64,000 bases of DNA. Origin: Methylobacterium durans (GTDB lineage Bacteria; Pseudomonadota; Alphaproteobacteria; Rhizobiales; Beijerinckiaceae). The notes beneath the pieces were generated by a model. The model was not told the DNA's origin. It searched no databases and saw nothing but the letters and a program-made list of their open reading frames with translations. The position numbers and the translations under genes are program-made. The stretch spans positions 2,356,001-2,420,000 of the forward strand of contig NZ_CP029550.1 of NCBI RefSeq assembly GCF_003173715.1, read 5' to 3'. Positions 8,096-17,460 of the stretch are shown one piece after another (position 1 is the stretch's first letter; the number at the start of each line of letters is the position of its first letter).

Positions 8096-9082
8096 ATGAT
8101 GCTGCGCCTCGACCGCAGGACTTTTGCATACACCCTCGGTGCCCTCGCCATCGTCGTCGCGGCCCTGCCCCGGCCCTCTCAGGCGGCCGACGTCAAGGAG
8201 GTCCGCCTCGACTGGGCGACCTACAACCCGGTCAGCCTGGTCCTGAAGGAGAAGGGCTTCCTGGAGGAGGCCCTGAAGCCGCAGGGCATCAAGGTGCGCT
8301 GGACGCAATCCCTCGGCTCGAACAAGGCGCTCGAATTCCTCAATGGCGGGGCCATCGATTTCGGCTCCTCCGCAGGTGCGGCGGCGCTCCTCGCGCGCAT
8401 CAACGGCAACCCGATCAAGGTCGTCTACGCCTACTCGCGGCCGGAATGGACCGCGCTGGTCACCCGCAAAGAGACCGGCATCACCAAGGTCGCCGACCTC
8501 AAGGGCAAGCGCGTCGCGGTGACCCGCGGCACCGATCCGCACATCTTCCTGATCCGCGCCCTCCAGGGTGCCGGCCTCACCGAGAAGGACGCCAAGCTCG
8601 TCCTGCTGCAGCACCCGGACGGACGCACGGCGCTCGACCGCGGCGACGTCGACGCCTGGGCCGGCCTCGATCCGATGATGGCGGCGGCCGAGATCGAGAA
8701 CGACGACGTGCTGTTCTTCCGCGACGCCAACGCCAACACCTGGGGCGTGCTCGACGTGCGCGAGGACTTCGCCAAGGCGAACCCGGAGCTGGTGCGCACC
8801 GTGATCGCGGCCTACGAGAAGGCCCGCGCCTTCGCGATCGCGAATCCGGACGCGCTGAAGAGCGCCCTCGTCGCGGCGACGAAGCTGCCCGACCCGGTGA
8901 TCGCCCGTCAGATCGAGCGGACGGATCTGAGTCAGCCGAATGTCGGCCCGGTCCAGGCCGAGGCCATCCGCGCCGCCGGCCTCGCCCTGCAGCAGGCCGG
9001 AGTGATTCCGGCCGACACGAACGTCGCGGCCGCCGTCGATGGGCTGATCGACCCGCAGTTCAACCCCGGCGCGAAGCCCTGA
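8096..9082 (+). CDS. ssuA: Aliphatic sulfonate ABC transporter substrate-binding protein (SsuA type)
   Basis: The gene encodes 328 residues. A basic n-region (RLDRRTFAYT) and hydrophobic core ending near PSQAAD form a Sec-type signal, so the product is periplasmic. The fold is that of NMT1/SsuA-like proteins: LDWATYNPVSLVLKEKGFLE, GGAIDFGSSAGAAALLARI, and DLKGKRVAVTRGTDPHIFL. GGGGAG-like Shine-Dalgarno bases sit just upstream of ATG 8096, and ATG 8099 is an alternative. The permease (9124) and ATPase (10324) follow. Sulfonate specificity is inferred from similarity to SsuA; nitrate or taurine binding proteins have the same fold. Confidence 0.85.
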   Translation: MMLRLDRRTFAYTLGALAIVVAALPRPSQAADVKEVRLDWATYNPVSLVLKEKGFLEEALKPQGIKVRWTQSLGSNKALEFLNGGAIDFGSSAGAAALLARINGNPIKVVYAYSRPEWTALVTRKETGITKVADLKGKRVAVTRGTDPHIFLIRALQGAGLTEKDAKLVLLQHPDGRTALDRGDVDAWAGLDPMMAAAEIENDDVLFFRDANANTWGVLDVREDFAKANPELVRTVIAAYEKARAFAIANPDALKSALVAATKLPDPVIARQIERTDLSQPNVGPVQAEAIRAAGLALQQAGVIPADTNVAAAVDGLIDPQFNPGAKP

Positions 9083-9123
9083 CCGTCTGATCTTTCGCGC
9101 CCGCCTGTGGTAGGGCGAGCCGC

Positions 9124-9972
9124 ATGACGGCTCAGACCTTGGCTTCCGAGGGCGCGGCGGCGCCCGTTTCCCCCGCGATCGGCCGCCGCGGCGCCTCGGT
9201 CCTCGGGCACGGGGCCCGCACCCTCGTCGGCCTCGCGCTGCCGGTGGCGCTGGCGCTCGGCTGGGAACTGGCGGTCCGATACGGGCTCGCGCAGGGGCGC
9301 CTGCTGCCGCCACCGAGCCGGATCGGCGCGGCCCTCTACGAGCTCGCCGCCTCGGGCGAGCTGTGGACCCACGTCACGGCGACCCTTCTGCGCGTCGCCC
9401 TCGGCTTCGCCTTCGGGGCGGTGGCGGGCATCCTGGTCGGGGCGCTGACGGGAACGCTGCCCTTCGCGCGCCACCTCCTCGACCCGAGCCTGCAGGCCCT
9501 GCGCGCCGTCCCCTCGCTCGCCTGGGTCCCCCTGTTCATCCTCTGGTTAGGGATTCTGGAAACGCCGAAGATCGCACTCATCGCGGTCGGGGTGTTCTTC
9601 CCGGTCTACGTGGGCGTCGCCGGCGCCATCGCCTCGGTCGACCGCAAGCTCGTGGAGGTGGGTCGGATCTTCCGCCTCTCGAAGACGGCGCTGGCGCGCC
9701 GCATCCTGCTGCCGGCCGTGCTGCCGGCGACCCTGGTGTCGCTGCGCACGGGCCTCGGCCTCGGCTTCCTGTTCGTGGTGGCGGCCGAGTTGATGGGCGC
9801 GTCGGAGGGCCTCGGCTACCTCCTCGTCGACGGTCAGCAATTCAGCAAGCCGGATCAGATCCTCGCCGCGATCATCGCCTTCGCGATCCTCGGCAAGCTC
9901 GCCGACGCAACGCTCGTCGCGCTCACCCGGCCGCTGATCCGCTGGCAGGACACGGCCCGTGACAGCCTCTGA
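9124..9972 (+). CDS. ssuC: ABC transporter permease (SsuC/TauC type)
   Basis: The gene encodes 282 residues with about six membrane segments. The inner-membrane permease of the sulfonate importer follows ssuA by 41 bp. The BPD-transporter loop that contacts the ATPase reads EVGRIFRLSKTALARRILLPAVLP, with the usual Gly and ILLPA pattern. The Pro-rich LPPPSRIGAALYELAASGEL and PSLAWVPLFILWLGI motifs are typical of SsuC/TauC. A separate ATPase is encoded at 10324. Confidence 0.88.
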   Translation: MTAQTLASEGAAAPVSPAIGRRGASVLGHGARTLVGLALPVALALGWELAVRYGLAQGRLLPPPSRIGAALYELAASGELWTHVTATLLRVALGFAFGAVAGILVGALTGTLPFARHLLDPSLQALRAVPSLAWVPLFILWLGILETPKIALIAVGVFFPVYVGVAGAIASVDRKLVEVGRIFRLSKTALARRILLPAVLPATLVSLRTGLGLGFLFVVAAELMGASEGLGYLLVDGQQFSKPDQILAAIIAFAILGKLADATLVALTRPLIRWQDTARDSL

Positions 9973-9978
9973 CCGGGG

Positions 9979-10155
9979 TCAGGCCTCGGGTTCTTCCCGC
10001 TCCTCCTCGTGCTCGGAGGCGGCATTCGGCTCACGCCGCTGCGGGCGGATCGTCTCCACCGGGGGAAACAGTTCGGCGAGCCCCTTGGCGACCCCATACA
10101 GGACCGGGTCCGAGGCCGGACCTGCGTGGGGTGGGTTGAAATCGCTCCGGACCAT
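9979..10155 (-). CDS. Small acidic-tailed hypothetical protein (58 aa)
   Basis: On the minus strand ATG 10155 opens a 58-residue frame ending at 9979. It starts MVRSDFNPPHAGPASD, has a short helical LYGVAKGLAELF, and ends in an acidic tail (EHEEEREEPEA). The composition looks protein-like and codon use matches the surroundings. It lies between ssuC and ssuB on the opposite strand, converging on ssuC with a 6 bp gap, and fills most of what would otherwise be a 350 bp hole in the operon. No family is recognised and there is no membrane segment. Confidence 0.5.
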   Translation of the reverse strand: MVRSDFNPPHAGPASDPVLYGVAKGLAELFPPVETIRPQRREPNAASEHEEEREEPEA

Positions 10156-10323
10156 GGTGAAACCGTCTCCCGCGACACGCCTTTCCCGCAGCCGCTCACT
10201 CTCGTTTCATCGAAGTGCGGCCCGTCGCCGCACGAGCATGACAATGCGCCGAGAAATATTTCGTTTCATGGACACGTCACGGAATGCGATGCGATCGCGC
10301 GATCCGGCAGCCGGAGGCCACCC

Positions 10324-11091
10324 GTGCTGACCGTCGCGGATCTGTCCAAGACCTACGCCGACGGCACGCAAGCGCTCTCGAACATCGGCCTCGATGTGCC
10401 AGCCGGCGAGATCGTCGCCCTGATCGGCGGCTCGGGCTGCGGCAAGACCACGCTTCTGCGGCTCGTCGCCGGCCTCGACCGGGCGAGTTCCGGCCAGATC
10501 CGGCTCGACGGCGAGGCGATCACGGCCCCGCATCCCGGCGTCGGCCTCGTCTTCCAGGAATCGCGCCTGCTGCCCTGGCTGAGCGTCGCCGACAATGTCG
10601 GCTTCGGCCTCGCGCATCTGCCGGCCGGCGAGCGCCGGGCCCGGATCGCGCACGCGCTGGAGCGGGTGGGGCTCGCCGAGCATGCGCGGCGCTGGCCGCG
10701 GGAACTCTCGGGCGGGCAGCAGCAGCGGGTCTCGATCGCTCGCGCCTTCGTGGCGAACCCGCGGGTGCTCCTCCTCGACGAGCCCTTCTCAGCCCTCGAC
10801 GCCTTCACCCGGCGCGACCTGCACCGGCACCTCCTCGCCCTGTGGGACGAGGTGCGTCCGACGGTGCTCATCGTCACCCACGATGTCGGCGAGGCGGTGG
10901 CTCTGGCCGACCGGGCCGTGGTGATGCGCCCGAAGCCCGGCCGCCTCGACGAGACGGTGCCGCTGCCCCTGCCGCGCCCGCGCGACCCGGCCGCCCCCCA
11001 GAGCGAAGCCGCCGCGCGAAAGATCCTCGCGGCCCTCGACCGCTCCCTGCGCCCGGCCGAGGCCGCCCCGCAGAACGCGAACTGGTGGTAG
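10324..11091 (+). CDS. ssuB: Sulfonate ABC transporter ATP-binding protein (SsuB type)
   Basis: The gene encodes 255 residues from GTG 10324, which is preceded by GGAGG at a six-base spacing; longer in-frame starts have no comparable ribosome-binding site. Walker A is GGSGCGKTTLL, the signature is LSGGQQQR, Walker B is VLLLDEPFSALD, and the H-loop is IVTHDVGEAVALADRAVVM. The Q-loop (VFQESRLLPWLSVADNV) matches the SsuB/TauB subfamily. It powers the SsuC permease on the cytoplasmic side. It is separated from ssuC by the small minus-strand gene at 9979-10155. Confidence 0.92.
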   Translation: MLTVADLSKTYADGTQALSNIGLDVPAGEIVALIGGSGCGKTTLLRLVAGLDRASSGQIRLDGEAITAPHPGVGLVFQESRLLPWLSVADNVGFGLAHLPAGERRARIAHALERVGLAEHARRWPRELSGGQQQRVSIARAFVANPRVLLLDEPFSALDAFTRRDLHRHLLALWDEVRPTVLIVTHDVGEAVALADRAVVMRPKPGRLDETVPLPLPRPRDPAAPQSEAAARKILAALDRSLRPAEAAPQNANWW

Positions 11092-11162
11092 GGCGCCGCT
11101 GGCCGAGCGGGCCGGGGCAGGCTAGACCGCGGGCCTTGGTCGACCAGAACGAGGAAACACCC

Positions 11163-11672
11163 ATGGACGCCACCGCCCTGCGCGCACTCCAGGCTCCGCT
11201 GAAGGATCAATACCGCAGCACGCCCGATGACGCCGTGATCACCCTGAAGGCCAAGGGCTCCCTCGACGACACCAGCATCGCCTGCAAGGTCGAGACCGGC
11301 CGCGCGCTTGCCGTCGCGGGCCTGCACCCGGCCACCGGCGGTTCCGGTGCGGAGCTGTGCTCGGGCGACATGCTGCTCGAGGCCCTCGTCGCCTGCGCGG
11401 GCGTGACCCTGAAGGCTGTCGCGACCGCCCTGGAGATCCCGCTGCGCGCCGGCACCGTCTCGGCGGAGGGCGACCTCGATTTCCGCGGGACGCTCGGCGT
11501 CGACAAGGAGGCGCCGGTGGGCTTCCGCGCCATCCGCCTCGCCTTCCAGCTCGACACGGACGCGCCGCAGGAGAAGCTCGACCAGCTCCTCAAGCTGACG
11601 GAGCGCTACTGCGTGGTCTTCCAGACCCTGAACCACCGGCCGGAACTGGCCGTGAGCGCGGGCAAGGCCTGA
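11163..11672 (+). CDS. OsmC family protein
   Basis: The gene encodes 169 residues from ATG 11163 with GAGGAA just upstream. It is a cytoplasmic OsmC/Ohr-fold protein. The helix SGDMLLEALVACAGVTLKAVA carries the peroxidatic-type Cys (VACAG), and CVVFQTLNHRPEL near the C-terminus carries the second conserved Cys. Family members reduce organic hydroperoxides through this Cys pair; the substrate of this subfamily is not established. The gene ends at a strong hairpin shared with the convergent oxlT gene. Confidence 0.85.
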   Translation: MDATALRALQAPLKDQYRSTPDDAVITLKAKGSLDDTSIACKVETGRALAVAGLHPATGGSGAELCSGDMLLEALVACAGVTLKAVATALEIPLRAGTVSAEGDLDFRGTLGVDKEAPVGFRAIRLAFQLDTDAPQEKLDQLLKLTERYCVVFQTLNHRPELAVSAGKA

Positions 11673-11700
11673 CGCGACCCCGAACCCGGACACGAAACGA

Positions 11701-11737
11701 CGAAGGGGGCGGGATGTAGGCCATGCCGCCCCCTTCG
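11701..11737. terminator. Perfect 12-bp hairpin between convergent genes
   Basis: CGAAGGGGGCGG at 11701-11712 pairs perfectly with CCGCCCCCTTCG at 11726-11737, leaving a 13-base loop. It lies 28 bp after the OsmC stop and 22 bp after the oxlT stop on the other strand. There is no T-tract on either side, so it may act as a bidirectional transcript stabiliser or an unusual terminator. Confidence 0.65.
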
Positions 11738-11759
11738 CGTGTCGGGCCGTTGCGGTCGC

Positions 11760-13052
11760 TCAGACCATCGCCGGCTTCGCGAGCGCCGCATGCTCGGCCG
11801 GCCGCGAGGCGCCGAGCCACGAGCGCCGCATCGGCTTCAGCACGAAGAAGGCCAGCACCGCGGTCAGCAGATCGAGAGCGATGGCGATGCCGAAGACCGG
11901 GATCCAGTTTCCTGCCGCGTCGTGGATCAGCGCTGCGACCGGGCCGCCGAGCAGCGAGCCGACGCCCTGGGCCATGTAGAGGAAGCCGTAATTCGTGGTC
12001 GCGTGCTTGGTCCCGAACGTGTCGGTGAGGATCGAGGGGAACAGCGAGAAGATCTCACCCCAGGCGAAGAACACCAGCCCCGAGAGGAGGGCGAAGGCGT
12101 AGGCGTTCTGCCGGTAGTAGAGCAGCAGGCAGATCGCGCAGGCCTCGAGGGCGAATGCGATCGCCATCGTGTTCTCGCGGCCGATATGGTCCGAGACCCA
12201 GCCGAAGAAGGGCCGGGTCAGGCCGTTCGTGACGCGGTCGAAGGTGAGCGCGAAGGGCAGGGCCGCGAAGGCGACGCCGAAGAAGATCAGCGTCTCGTCC
12301 GCCACGCCGAACTCGCGGGCGAAGTTGGCGAAGTTCGCGACAACCATCAGGCCGCCCGTCGACATCATCGCCATCATGCCGAACATCAGCCAGAACAGCG
12401 GCGTGCGCAGCATGGCCTTCGGCGCCGTGTCCCCGGCCGCCGTGATCACCTTCGTGTCCGGCAGCGCCTCCATCTCGCCGGGGCGCGGGGCGCGCAGGCC
12501 GAGCGCCGCGATGAGGCCGACGGCCCCGAGGACGAGGCCGAACACGAGCAGCGTGTGGCGGAAGTCGGTCGCCGCCATCAGGTTGGTGATCGGGAAGGTC
12601 GTGATCATCGCGCCCATGCCGTAGCCGGCCGCCACCACGCCCACCGCGAAGCCCCGCCGATCGGGGAACCAGCGCACCATCAGGCCGACGATGCCGACAT
12701 AGACGATGCCGGTGCCGAGCCCGCAGAGGAGGCCGTAGGTGGCGTAGAGAGCGAGCAGGCTCTCGGCATAGGAGGCGGCGACCCAGCCGGCACCGCTCAG
12801 AAGAGCGCCGAGCGCGATCATCAGCTTCGGGCTGAACCGATCGATCAGCCAGCCCTGGACCGGCGAGAAGAAGGTCTGCAGCACGATCACCAGCGTGAAG
12901 GTGACCTGGACGGCGGCCAGCGACGCGCCCGTCGTCGTTTGGAAGGGTTTGACGAACAGGGTCCAGACATATTGCGGGCTGGAGATCGTCATCATGACGA
13001 TCAATCCAAGCAGAAGTTGTATCCAGCGGCGGGACGAGGTTGTTGTATCCAT
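11760..13052 (-). CDS. oxlT: Oxalate/formate MFS antiporter OxlT
   Basis: The gene encodes 430 residues with about twelve membrane helices. The N-terminus RWIQLLLGLIVMMTISSPQY is characteristic of the OxlT subfamily of the major facilitator superfamily, followed by the MFS A-motif-like loop (WLIDRFSPKLMI) and the second loop (RPFFGWVSDHIGREN). OxlT exchanges oxalate for formate across the inner membrane during oxalate growth, a known ability of Methylobacterium. No oxalate decarboxylation gene is in the window. The substrate is assigned by subfamily resemblance only. Confidence 0.85.
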   Translation of the reverse strand: MDTTTSSRRWIQLLLGLIVMMTISSPQYVWTLFVKPFQTTTGASLAAVQVTFTLVIVLQTFFSPVQGWLIDRFSPKLMIALGALLSGAGWVAASYAESLLALYATYGLLCGLGTGIVYVGIVGLMVRWFPDRRGFAVGVVAAGYGMGAMITTFPITNLMAATDFRHTLLVFGLVLGAVGLIAALGLRAPRPGEMEALPDTKVITAAGDTAPKAMLRTPLFWLMFGMMAMMSTGGLMVVANFANFAREFGVADETLIFFGVAFAALPFALTFDRVTNGLTRPFFGWVSDHIGRENTMAIAFALEACAICLLLYYRQNAYAFALLSGLVFFAWGEIFSLFPSILTDTFGTKHATTNYGFLYMAQGVGSLLGGPVAALIHDAAGNWIPVFGIAIALDLLTAVLAFFVLKPMRRSWLGASRPAEHAALAKPAMV

Positions 13053-13682
13053 TATGCGCTCCTTGCGATTGCAGGCGTTAGCAACGTCCGTGCCAGGGAA
13101 GTGCCGCGTTGACGCCCGCAGAAGCTGGCGAGATCAGGCTCGGAGCCGTTCCGGTCCTGAGCCGGAGCGTCGAAGACGATCGCCAGGAGGCGTGGGCGTG
13201 TCGCGATGGATGAAGCGATCTCGCGACGGGCGCGCGTCTTCGCGCGTCCTGAAATACATCCTCCCGATCGGATTTCGGGGTTGGTCGACGCGATAACAGC
13301 AGATGGAGCTGGTGCTTCGCAAGTCCGAAGACCTGGGCTCTGCCCGCGAAACCTCGCGAGGCCCGGTCGCCTGCTTCCCCTCTCGGAGCATTCGGTTCTT
13401 CGCTGAAGGATCCCGGCGGTCGATGTTCGCGATGCTGGAGGCTCAGCGACCGGCCGAACCTCTCATCCCTGCACGACGCTGGCGGAGGAGCCGTCCGGCC
13501 TGCCTCCCGCCGCTCGAATGCCGATGCGCCTGCCTAAGGACGTGGCAGGATCGGCAACCCAGCCTCGTCGCTGCGTGCCTACGGACATTGCTTCGGCGAG
13601 CGCCCCCGAGGCACCCCGATGCAGCCTCAGGCAGCGCGGCAGGTGCGGAAGCAGGCACGAGGGTACGGCCTCGGCCCAGCCT
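13053..13682. other. 630-bp stretch without a convincing gene
   Basis: Both strands have short open frames here, but their products are Arg/Ser/Pro-rich with no hydrophobic core, domain or plausible ribosome-binding site, as expected from random GC-rich DNA. It contains the upstream region of oxlT. I see no tRNA, terminator with a T-tract or repeated element. The composition resembles degraded coding sequence, but no parent gene could be recognised. Confidence 0.5.
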
Positions 13683-15686
13683 TCAAGCTTCCTCGGTGGC
13701 GAGGCAGACGCGGGCCTGCGTTTCCCGCGCGGCCGGAGCCGACGCCAGCGGCGCGGAGCGGCTCTGAGCGAGGTCGGCGAGTTCCGGGGCCTGATCGGTG
13801 TCGTCGACGGTCAGGAACAGACCGCGCGCCCGGGCGAGGCGGCCGAGATCGGCCCGGCTCGTCAGCACGCTGTGGGCCGGGCTCGTGATCAGCGCAACGG
13901 CGAGCGGCGCCATCCAGAGGGCGAGCCAGACATCACCCGCCAGCGCGAGGCCGAGGGCGAGCGCGGCGCCGACGATTACCGCGTCGGCCTGCAGACGGAA
14001 GGCCTCCGACCACGGCACGTGGCGGTCGTCGCGCGCCTGGGAATCCCAGCGCACCACGCGGCCGGCGAAGGTTGAGAGCACGGCGCCCGCGGTGAACAGG
14101 GTCATCACCGGCCAGAGCAGCACCCAGACCACCTGCTCCAGGGCCGCGCTCTTGAGGAGCGAGGCCGTGCCGCCGAAGGACGCGCGCCGTTCGGCCGAGG
14201 CCAGCACGTGGCCGAGGCACAGGAGCTTCGGCAGCGCCAGCACCGCGACGCAGAGGGCGGCGAGCGCGTGGGCGGCCGCGCCCGGTCCGGTCAACCCGTA
14301 GGCGAGGAGGCCGAGATCGCCGGTCCTGCCGGCCAGCAGCGTGCCGGCCGCAAGGAACGCGATCCAGAGCGGCAGCACGCCGTAGGACAGGATGCCGACG
14401 AGGAGGTGCCAGCGGCTCGCGGCGACGAGCCCCGGCATCGGCACGACGCGCATGTGCTGCAGGTTACCCTGGCACCAGCGGCGCTCGCGGCCGAGCAGGT
14501 CGACGAGGTTCGTCGGCATCTCCTCCCAGGTGCCGCCCATCTCCGGCAGCAGGCGCACCTCCCAGCCGGCCCGGCGCAGGAACGCGCCCTCGACGATGTC
14601 GTGGCAGAGGATCTCGCCGCCGAGCGGTGCCTTGCCGGGCAGGACGGGCAATTGCGCGTTGTCGGCGAACGCCTCGATACGCAGGATCGCGTTGTGGCCC
14701 CAGTAGCTGCCGTCCGGCCCCTGCCAGGTCTCCAGGCAGCGCAGCGCCAGCGGCGCGTAGAGCCGCACGGCGAATTGCTGGATGCGGGCGAACAGGGTGT
14801 CGCGGCCGGCCGCGTAGGACACGGTCTGGATGAGGCCGACCCGGGGGCTCTCCTCCATCAACCGCACGAGGCGGCGCATGGCCTGTCCGGTCATCAGGCT
14901 GTCGGCGTCGAGCACGATCATGTAGTCGTATTCGTGCCCGTGGGACTCGCAGAACTCGGCGATGTTGCCGGCCTTGCGACCGACATTCTCGCGCCGCCGC
15001 CGGTAGCGGATCTGCGGCAGGCCAGGCCCGTTCGCCCGGCGCCACGCCTCGATGCGGGCGAACTCGTGCTCCTCCACGGCCGCGATGGCGCCGTCGCGGG
15101 TGTCGGAAAGGACGAAGATGTCGATGTCGGAGCCGCTGCCGCCCTCGCGGGCGAGCGAGCGCGCCATGACGCGCAACGCCGCGAACACGGCGACCGCGTC
15201 CTCGGCGTGAATCGCGACGACGGCCGCGGTGCGGCTGAGGCCGGTGGGGCGGGCCGGCACGGATTCGGAGCGCCGCTCCAGGGCGGATCTCGCCCGGTCG
15301 CCGAGCACGGCCGCGATCAGGCCGTAGAGATACTGCCACGCGACGAAGGATTGCCACGCCATCACGAGGCCGAACAGCACCAGCACGGTCCCGGCGAGCC
15401 AGCCCGTGGGCGGGCCGTAGGCGGCGAATGCGAGGGCCGCGATGGCGAGCCCAGTCGCCAGCGAGGGCAGCGCCAGGGCAAGGCGACGCCAGCGCAAGGG
15501 CGCGCGGCCGCCGGCGTGCCACGCCTCCCGGGTCTCCGCGACCTCCGCCGTCAGTTCGGCCGGCAGCGGCTTGGACGCGTCCGACTTGGCCGTGCCCGAC
15601 TTGGCGGGCGCGGGCTCGGCCGCCGAAACCATGTCCGGCAGGATTTCGACCGCCGGGTCCTCGTGCGACAACGGTGTGGTGGACAT
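13683..15686 (-). CDS. opgH: Glucans biosynthesis glucosyltransferase OpgH (MdoH)
   Basis: The gene encodes 667 residues from ATG 15686; an in-frame GTG at 15725 would add 13 residues. OpgH is an inner-membrane GT2 enzyme that polymerises and exports the beta-glucan backbone of osmoregulated periplasmic glucans. The GT2 motifs are IDIFVLSDTRDGA, MIVLDADSLMTG (DxD), CHDIVEGAFLRRAGW and the QxxRW-like RRWCQGNLQHM. Several hydrophobic segments flank the catalytic domain (LALALPSLATGLAIAALAFA; VLALPKLLCLGHVLA). It is divergent from opgG, so the intergenic 64 bp presumably drives both. Confidence 0.93.
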   Translation of the reverse strand: MSTTPLSHEDPAVEILPDMVSAAEPAPAKSGTAKSDASKPLPAELTAEVAETREAWHAGGRAPLRWRRLALALPSLATGLAIAALAFAAYGPPTGWLAGTVLVLFGLVMAWQSFVAWQYLYGLIAAVLGDRARSALERRSESVPARPTGLSRTAAVVAIHAEDAVAVFAALRVMARSLAREGGSGSDIDIFVLSDTRDGAIAAVEEHEFARIEAWRRANGPGLPQIRYRRRRENVGRKAGNIAEFCESHGHEYDYMIVLDADSLMTGQAMRRLVRLMEESPRVGLIQTVSYAAGRDTLFARIQQFAVRLYAPLALRCLETWQGPDGSYWGHNAILRIEAFADNAQLPVLPGKAPLGGEILCHDIVEGAFLRRAGWEVRLLPEMGGTWEEMPTNLVDLLGRERRWCQGNLQHMRVVPMPGLVAASRWHLLVGILSYGVLPLWIAFLAAGTLLAGRTGDLGLLAYGLTGPGAAAHALAALCVAVLALPKLLCLGHVLASAERRASFGGTASLLKSAALEQVVWVLLWPVMTLFTAGAVLSTFAGRVVRWDSQARDDRHVPWSEAFRLQADAVIVGAALALGLALAGDVWLALWMAPLAVALITSPAHSVLTSRADLGRLARARGLFLTVDDTDQAPELADLAQSRSAPLASAPAARETQARVCLATEEA

Positions 15687-15750
15687 GGGGGGCGTGGAAC
15701 TCGAGCGAGGAGGGACACCGACCACCCGTCACCGGAGACCCGAGAGGCCG

Positions 15751-17457
15751 ATGAGCGAGCGCACCGAGAGACGCGACATTGAACCGGGACCGGCCGAGCC
15801 GACCGACCCCAGCCCCGGCGAACCCGCCGCGCTCTCCCGCCGCCATCTCCTTCGATCGGGGCTTCGGACGGGCTTGACCGCGGCTGCCGGCACGATCCTA
15901 CCTAGCGCCTTCGACCTGAATGTCGCCAGAACGATGGCGGGCGAGGCCGTTCAGCCGGCGGCCGCGCCGATGACCTTCGAGGCACTGGGCACCCGGGCCG
16001 GAGCCCTCGCTGCCGCCCCCTACCGGCCGCCGGCCAACGATCTGCCGCCGGCGCTCGCCGCGCTCAGCTACGACGGCTACCGCGCCATCACCTTCAGGCC
16101 CGGCGAGAGCCTGCGCCTCGGCAACCTGTTCTCGGCGCAGCTCTTCCACCGGGGCTTCCTGCAGAGGAAGAGGGTCGACCTGTTCGTGCAGCCCCGCCAG
16201 GGGCCGCCGCAGCCCGTCGTCTACGCGAGCCGCCTGTTCGACCTCGGGCGCGGGCTCGCCGGTGCGAGCTTCCCGAGCGATCTCGGGTTCGCGGGCTTCC
16301 GCCTGCACTACGCCTTCGACCGGGCGCGACCGCAGGCCCAGGAGGAGTTCCTCGTCTTCCTCGGTGCCTCCTACTTCCGGCTGCGGGGCCTGGGCCAGGA
16401 ATACGGGCTCTCGGCGCGGGCGGCCGCGATCGGCACCGGCCTGCCGGCGCCAGAGGAGTTCCCGGATTTCGTGGCCCATTGGATCTGCGAGCCGGAGGAG
16501 GGCGCGCGCGCGATCACGGTCCTGTCGCTGCTCGACAGCCCGAGCCTCGCGGGCGCCTACCGCTTCGTCGTCGAGCCCGGCGACCCGTCCCGCATCGCCG
16601 TCTCCGCCGCGCTCCACCCGCGCCGCCCGATCGAGCGGCTCGGCCTCGCGCCGCTGACGAGCATGTTCGTCCACGGGCAGAACGGGCCGGGCGCCCGCGG
16701 AGCGGACGGCTTCGACGATTTCCGGCCCCAAGTGCACGATTCGGACGGGCTCGCGGTCGAGACGCCGGGCGACCGGCTCTGGCGGCCTCTCGTCAACGGG
16801 CGGCGGGCGCCGCAGGTCTCGGCCTTCCGCGCCGAGCCGCTGAAAGGTTTCGGTCTGCTCCAGCGGGAGCGGAGCTTTGCCGCCTATCTCGACGTGCAGG
16901 CCCGCCACGAATCGCGGCCCGGCCTCTGGGTAGAGCCGGCCAGGGACGAGGCGGCGGGCGGAGCCTTCGCGGCGGGCGAGGTCCAACTCTTCGAGATCCC
17001 GTCCCGCGAGGAGTACATGGACAACATCGTGGCGGCCTTCGTGCCGCGCGAGCCCGCGGCGCCCGGCCGGCCGCTCGCCCTCGCCTACGGGCTGACGACG
17101 GTCGGGGCGGAGCCGGCGCCCGGCATGCCGGGCCATCTCGCCCGGGTCGTCTCGACGCGGGTCGGCTCGGCCGAGCGCCTGCGCCCGACGAACCCGCCGA
17201 GCCCCGTCCGGCGCCTCTACGTGGTGGATTTCGAGGGGCCCGGCCTCGCGGGCGCCTCCGGCATCACGGCCGACGTCTCGGCGAGCGCCGGCACGATGGT
17301 CGATCCCGTCACCGAGCCGGTGCCTCAGACGGGCGGCTGGCGCCTCTACGTGGAGTGGCGACCGCCCGCCGAGATGCCGCCGGGCGACGTGGTGCTGCGT
17401 GCCCACCTCGTGCGCGGCGGCGCCAAGATCAGCGAAACCTGGGACGCGGTGGCGTGA
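15751..17457 (+). CDS. opgG: Periplasmic glucan biosynthesis protein OpgG/OpgD
   Basis: The gene encodes 568 residues. The protein acts in the periplasm to complete osmoregulated glucans made by OpgH. Family motifs include LSYDGYRAITFRPGESL, FSAQLFHRGF and FVHGQNGPG. The N-terminus carries a twin-arginine pattern (SRRHLLRSGLRTGLTAAAG) rather than a plain Sec signal, which is a feature of the OpgD branch, so it may be exported folded by Tat. It lies divergently next to opgH. Gene symbol opgD would also be defensible. Confidence 0.9.
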   Translation: MSERTERRDIEPGPAEPTDPSPGEPAALSRRHLLRSGLRTGLTAAAGTILPSAFDLNVARTMAGEAVQPAAAPMTFEALGTRAGALAAAPYRPPANDLPPALAALSYDGYRAITFRPGESLRLGNLFSAQLFHRGFLQRKRVDLFVQPRQGPPQPVVYASRLFDLGRGLAGASFPSDLGFAGFRLHYAFDRARPQAQEEFLVFLGASYFRLRGLGQEYGLSARAAAIGTGLPAPEEFPDFVAHWICEPEEGARAITVLSLLDSPSLAGAYRFVVEPGDPSRIAVSAALHPRRPIERLGLAPLTSMFVHGQNGPGARGADGFDDFRPQVHDSDGLAVETPGDRLWRPLVNGRRAPQVSAFRAEPLKGFGLLQRERSFAAYLDVQARHESRPGLWVEPARDEAAGGAFAAGEVQLFEIPSREEYMDNIVAAFVPREPAAPGRPLALAYGLTTVGAEPAPGMPGHLARVVSTRVGSAERLRPTNPPSPVRRLYVVDFEGPGLAGASGITADVSASAGTMVDPVTEPVPQTGGWRLYVEWRPPAEMPPGDVVLRAHLVRGGAKISETWDAVA

Positions 17458-17460
17458 TGC

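Noticed and set aside
10268..10324. ATG 10268 as start of ssuB after an assumed missing base
   Set aside because: A one-base insertion would link it in frame, but GTG 10324 has a well-placed GGAGG and needs no correction.
13134..13767. Several open frames between oxlT and opgH
   Set aside because: Arg/Ser/Pro-rich products without hydrophobic cores, motifs or start sites; typical random frames of GC-rich DNA.
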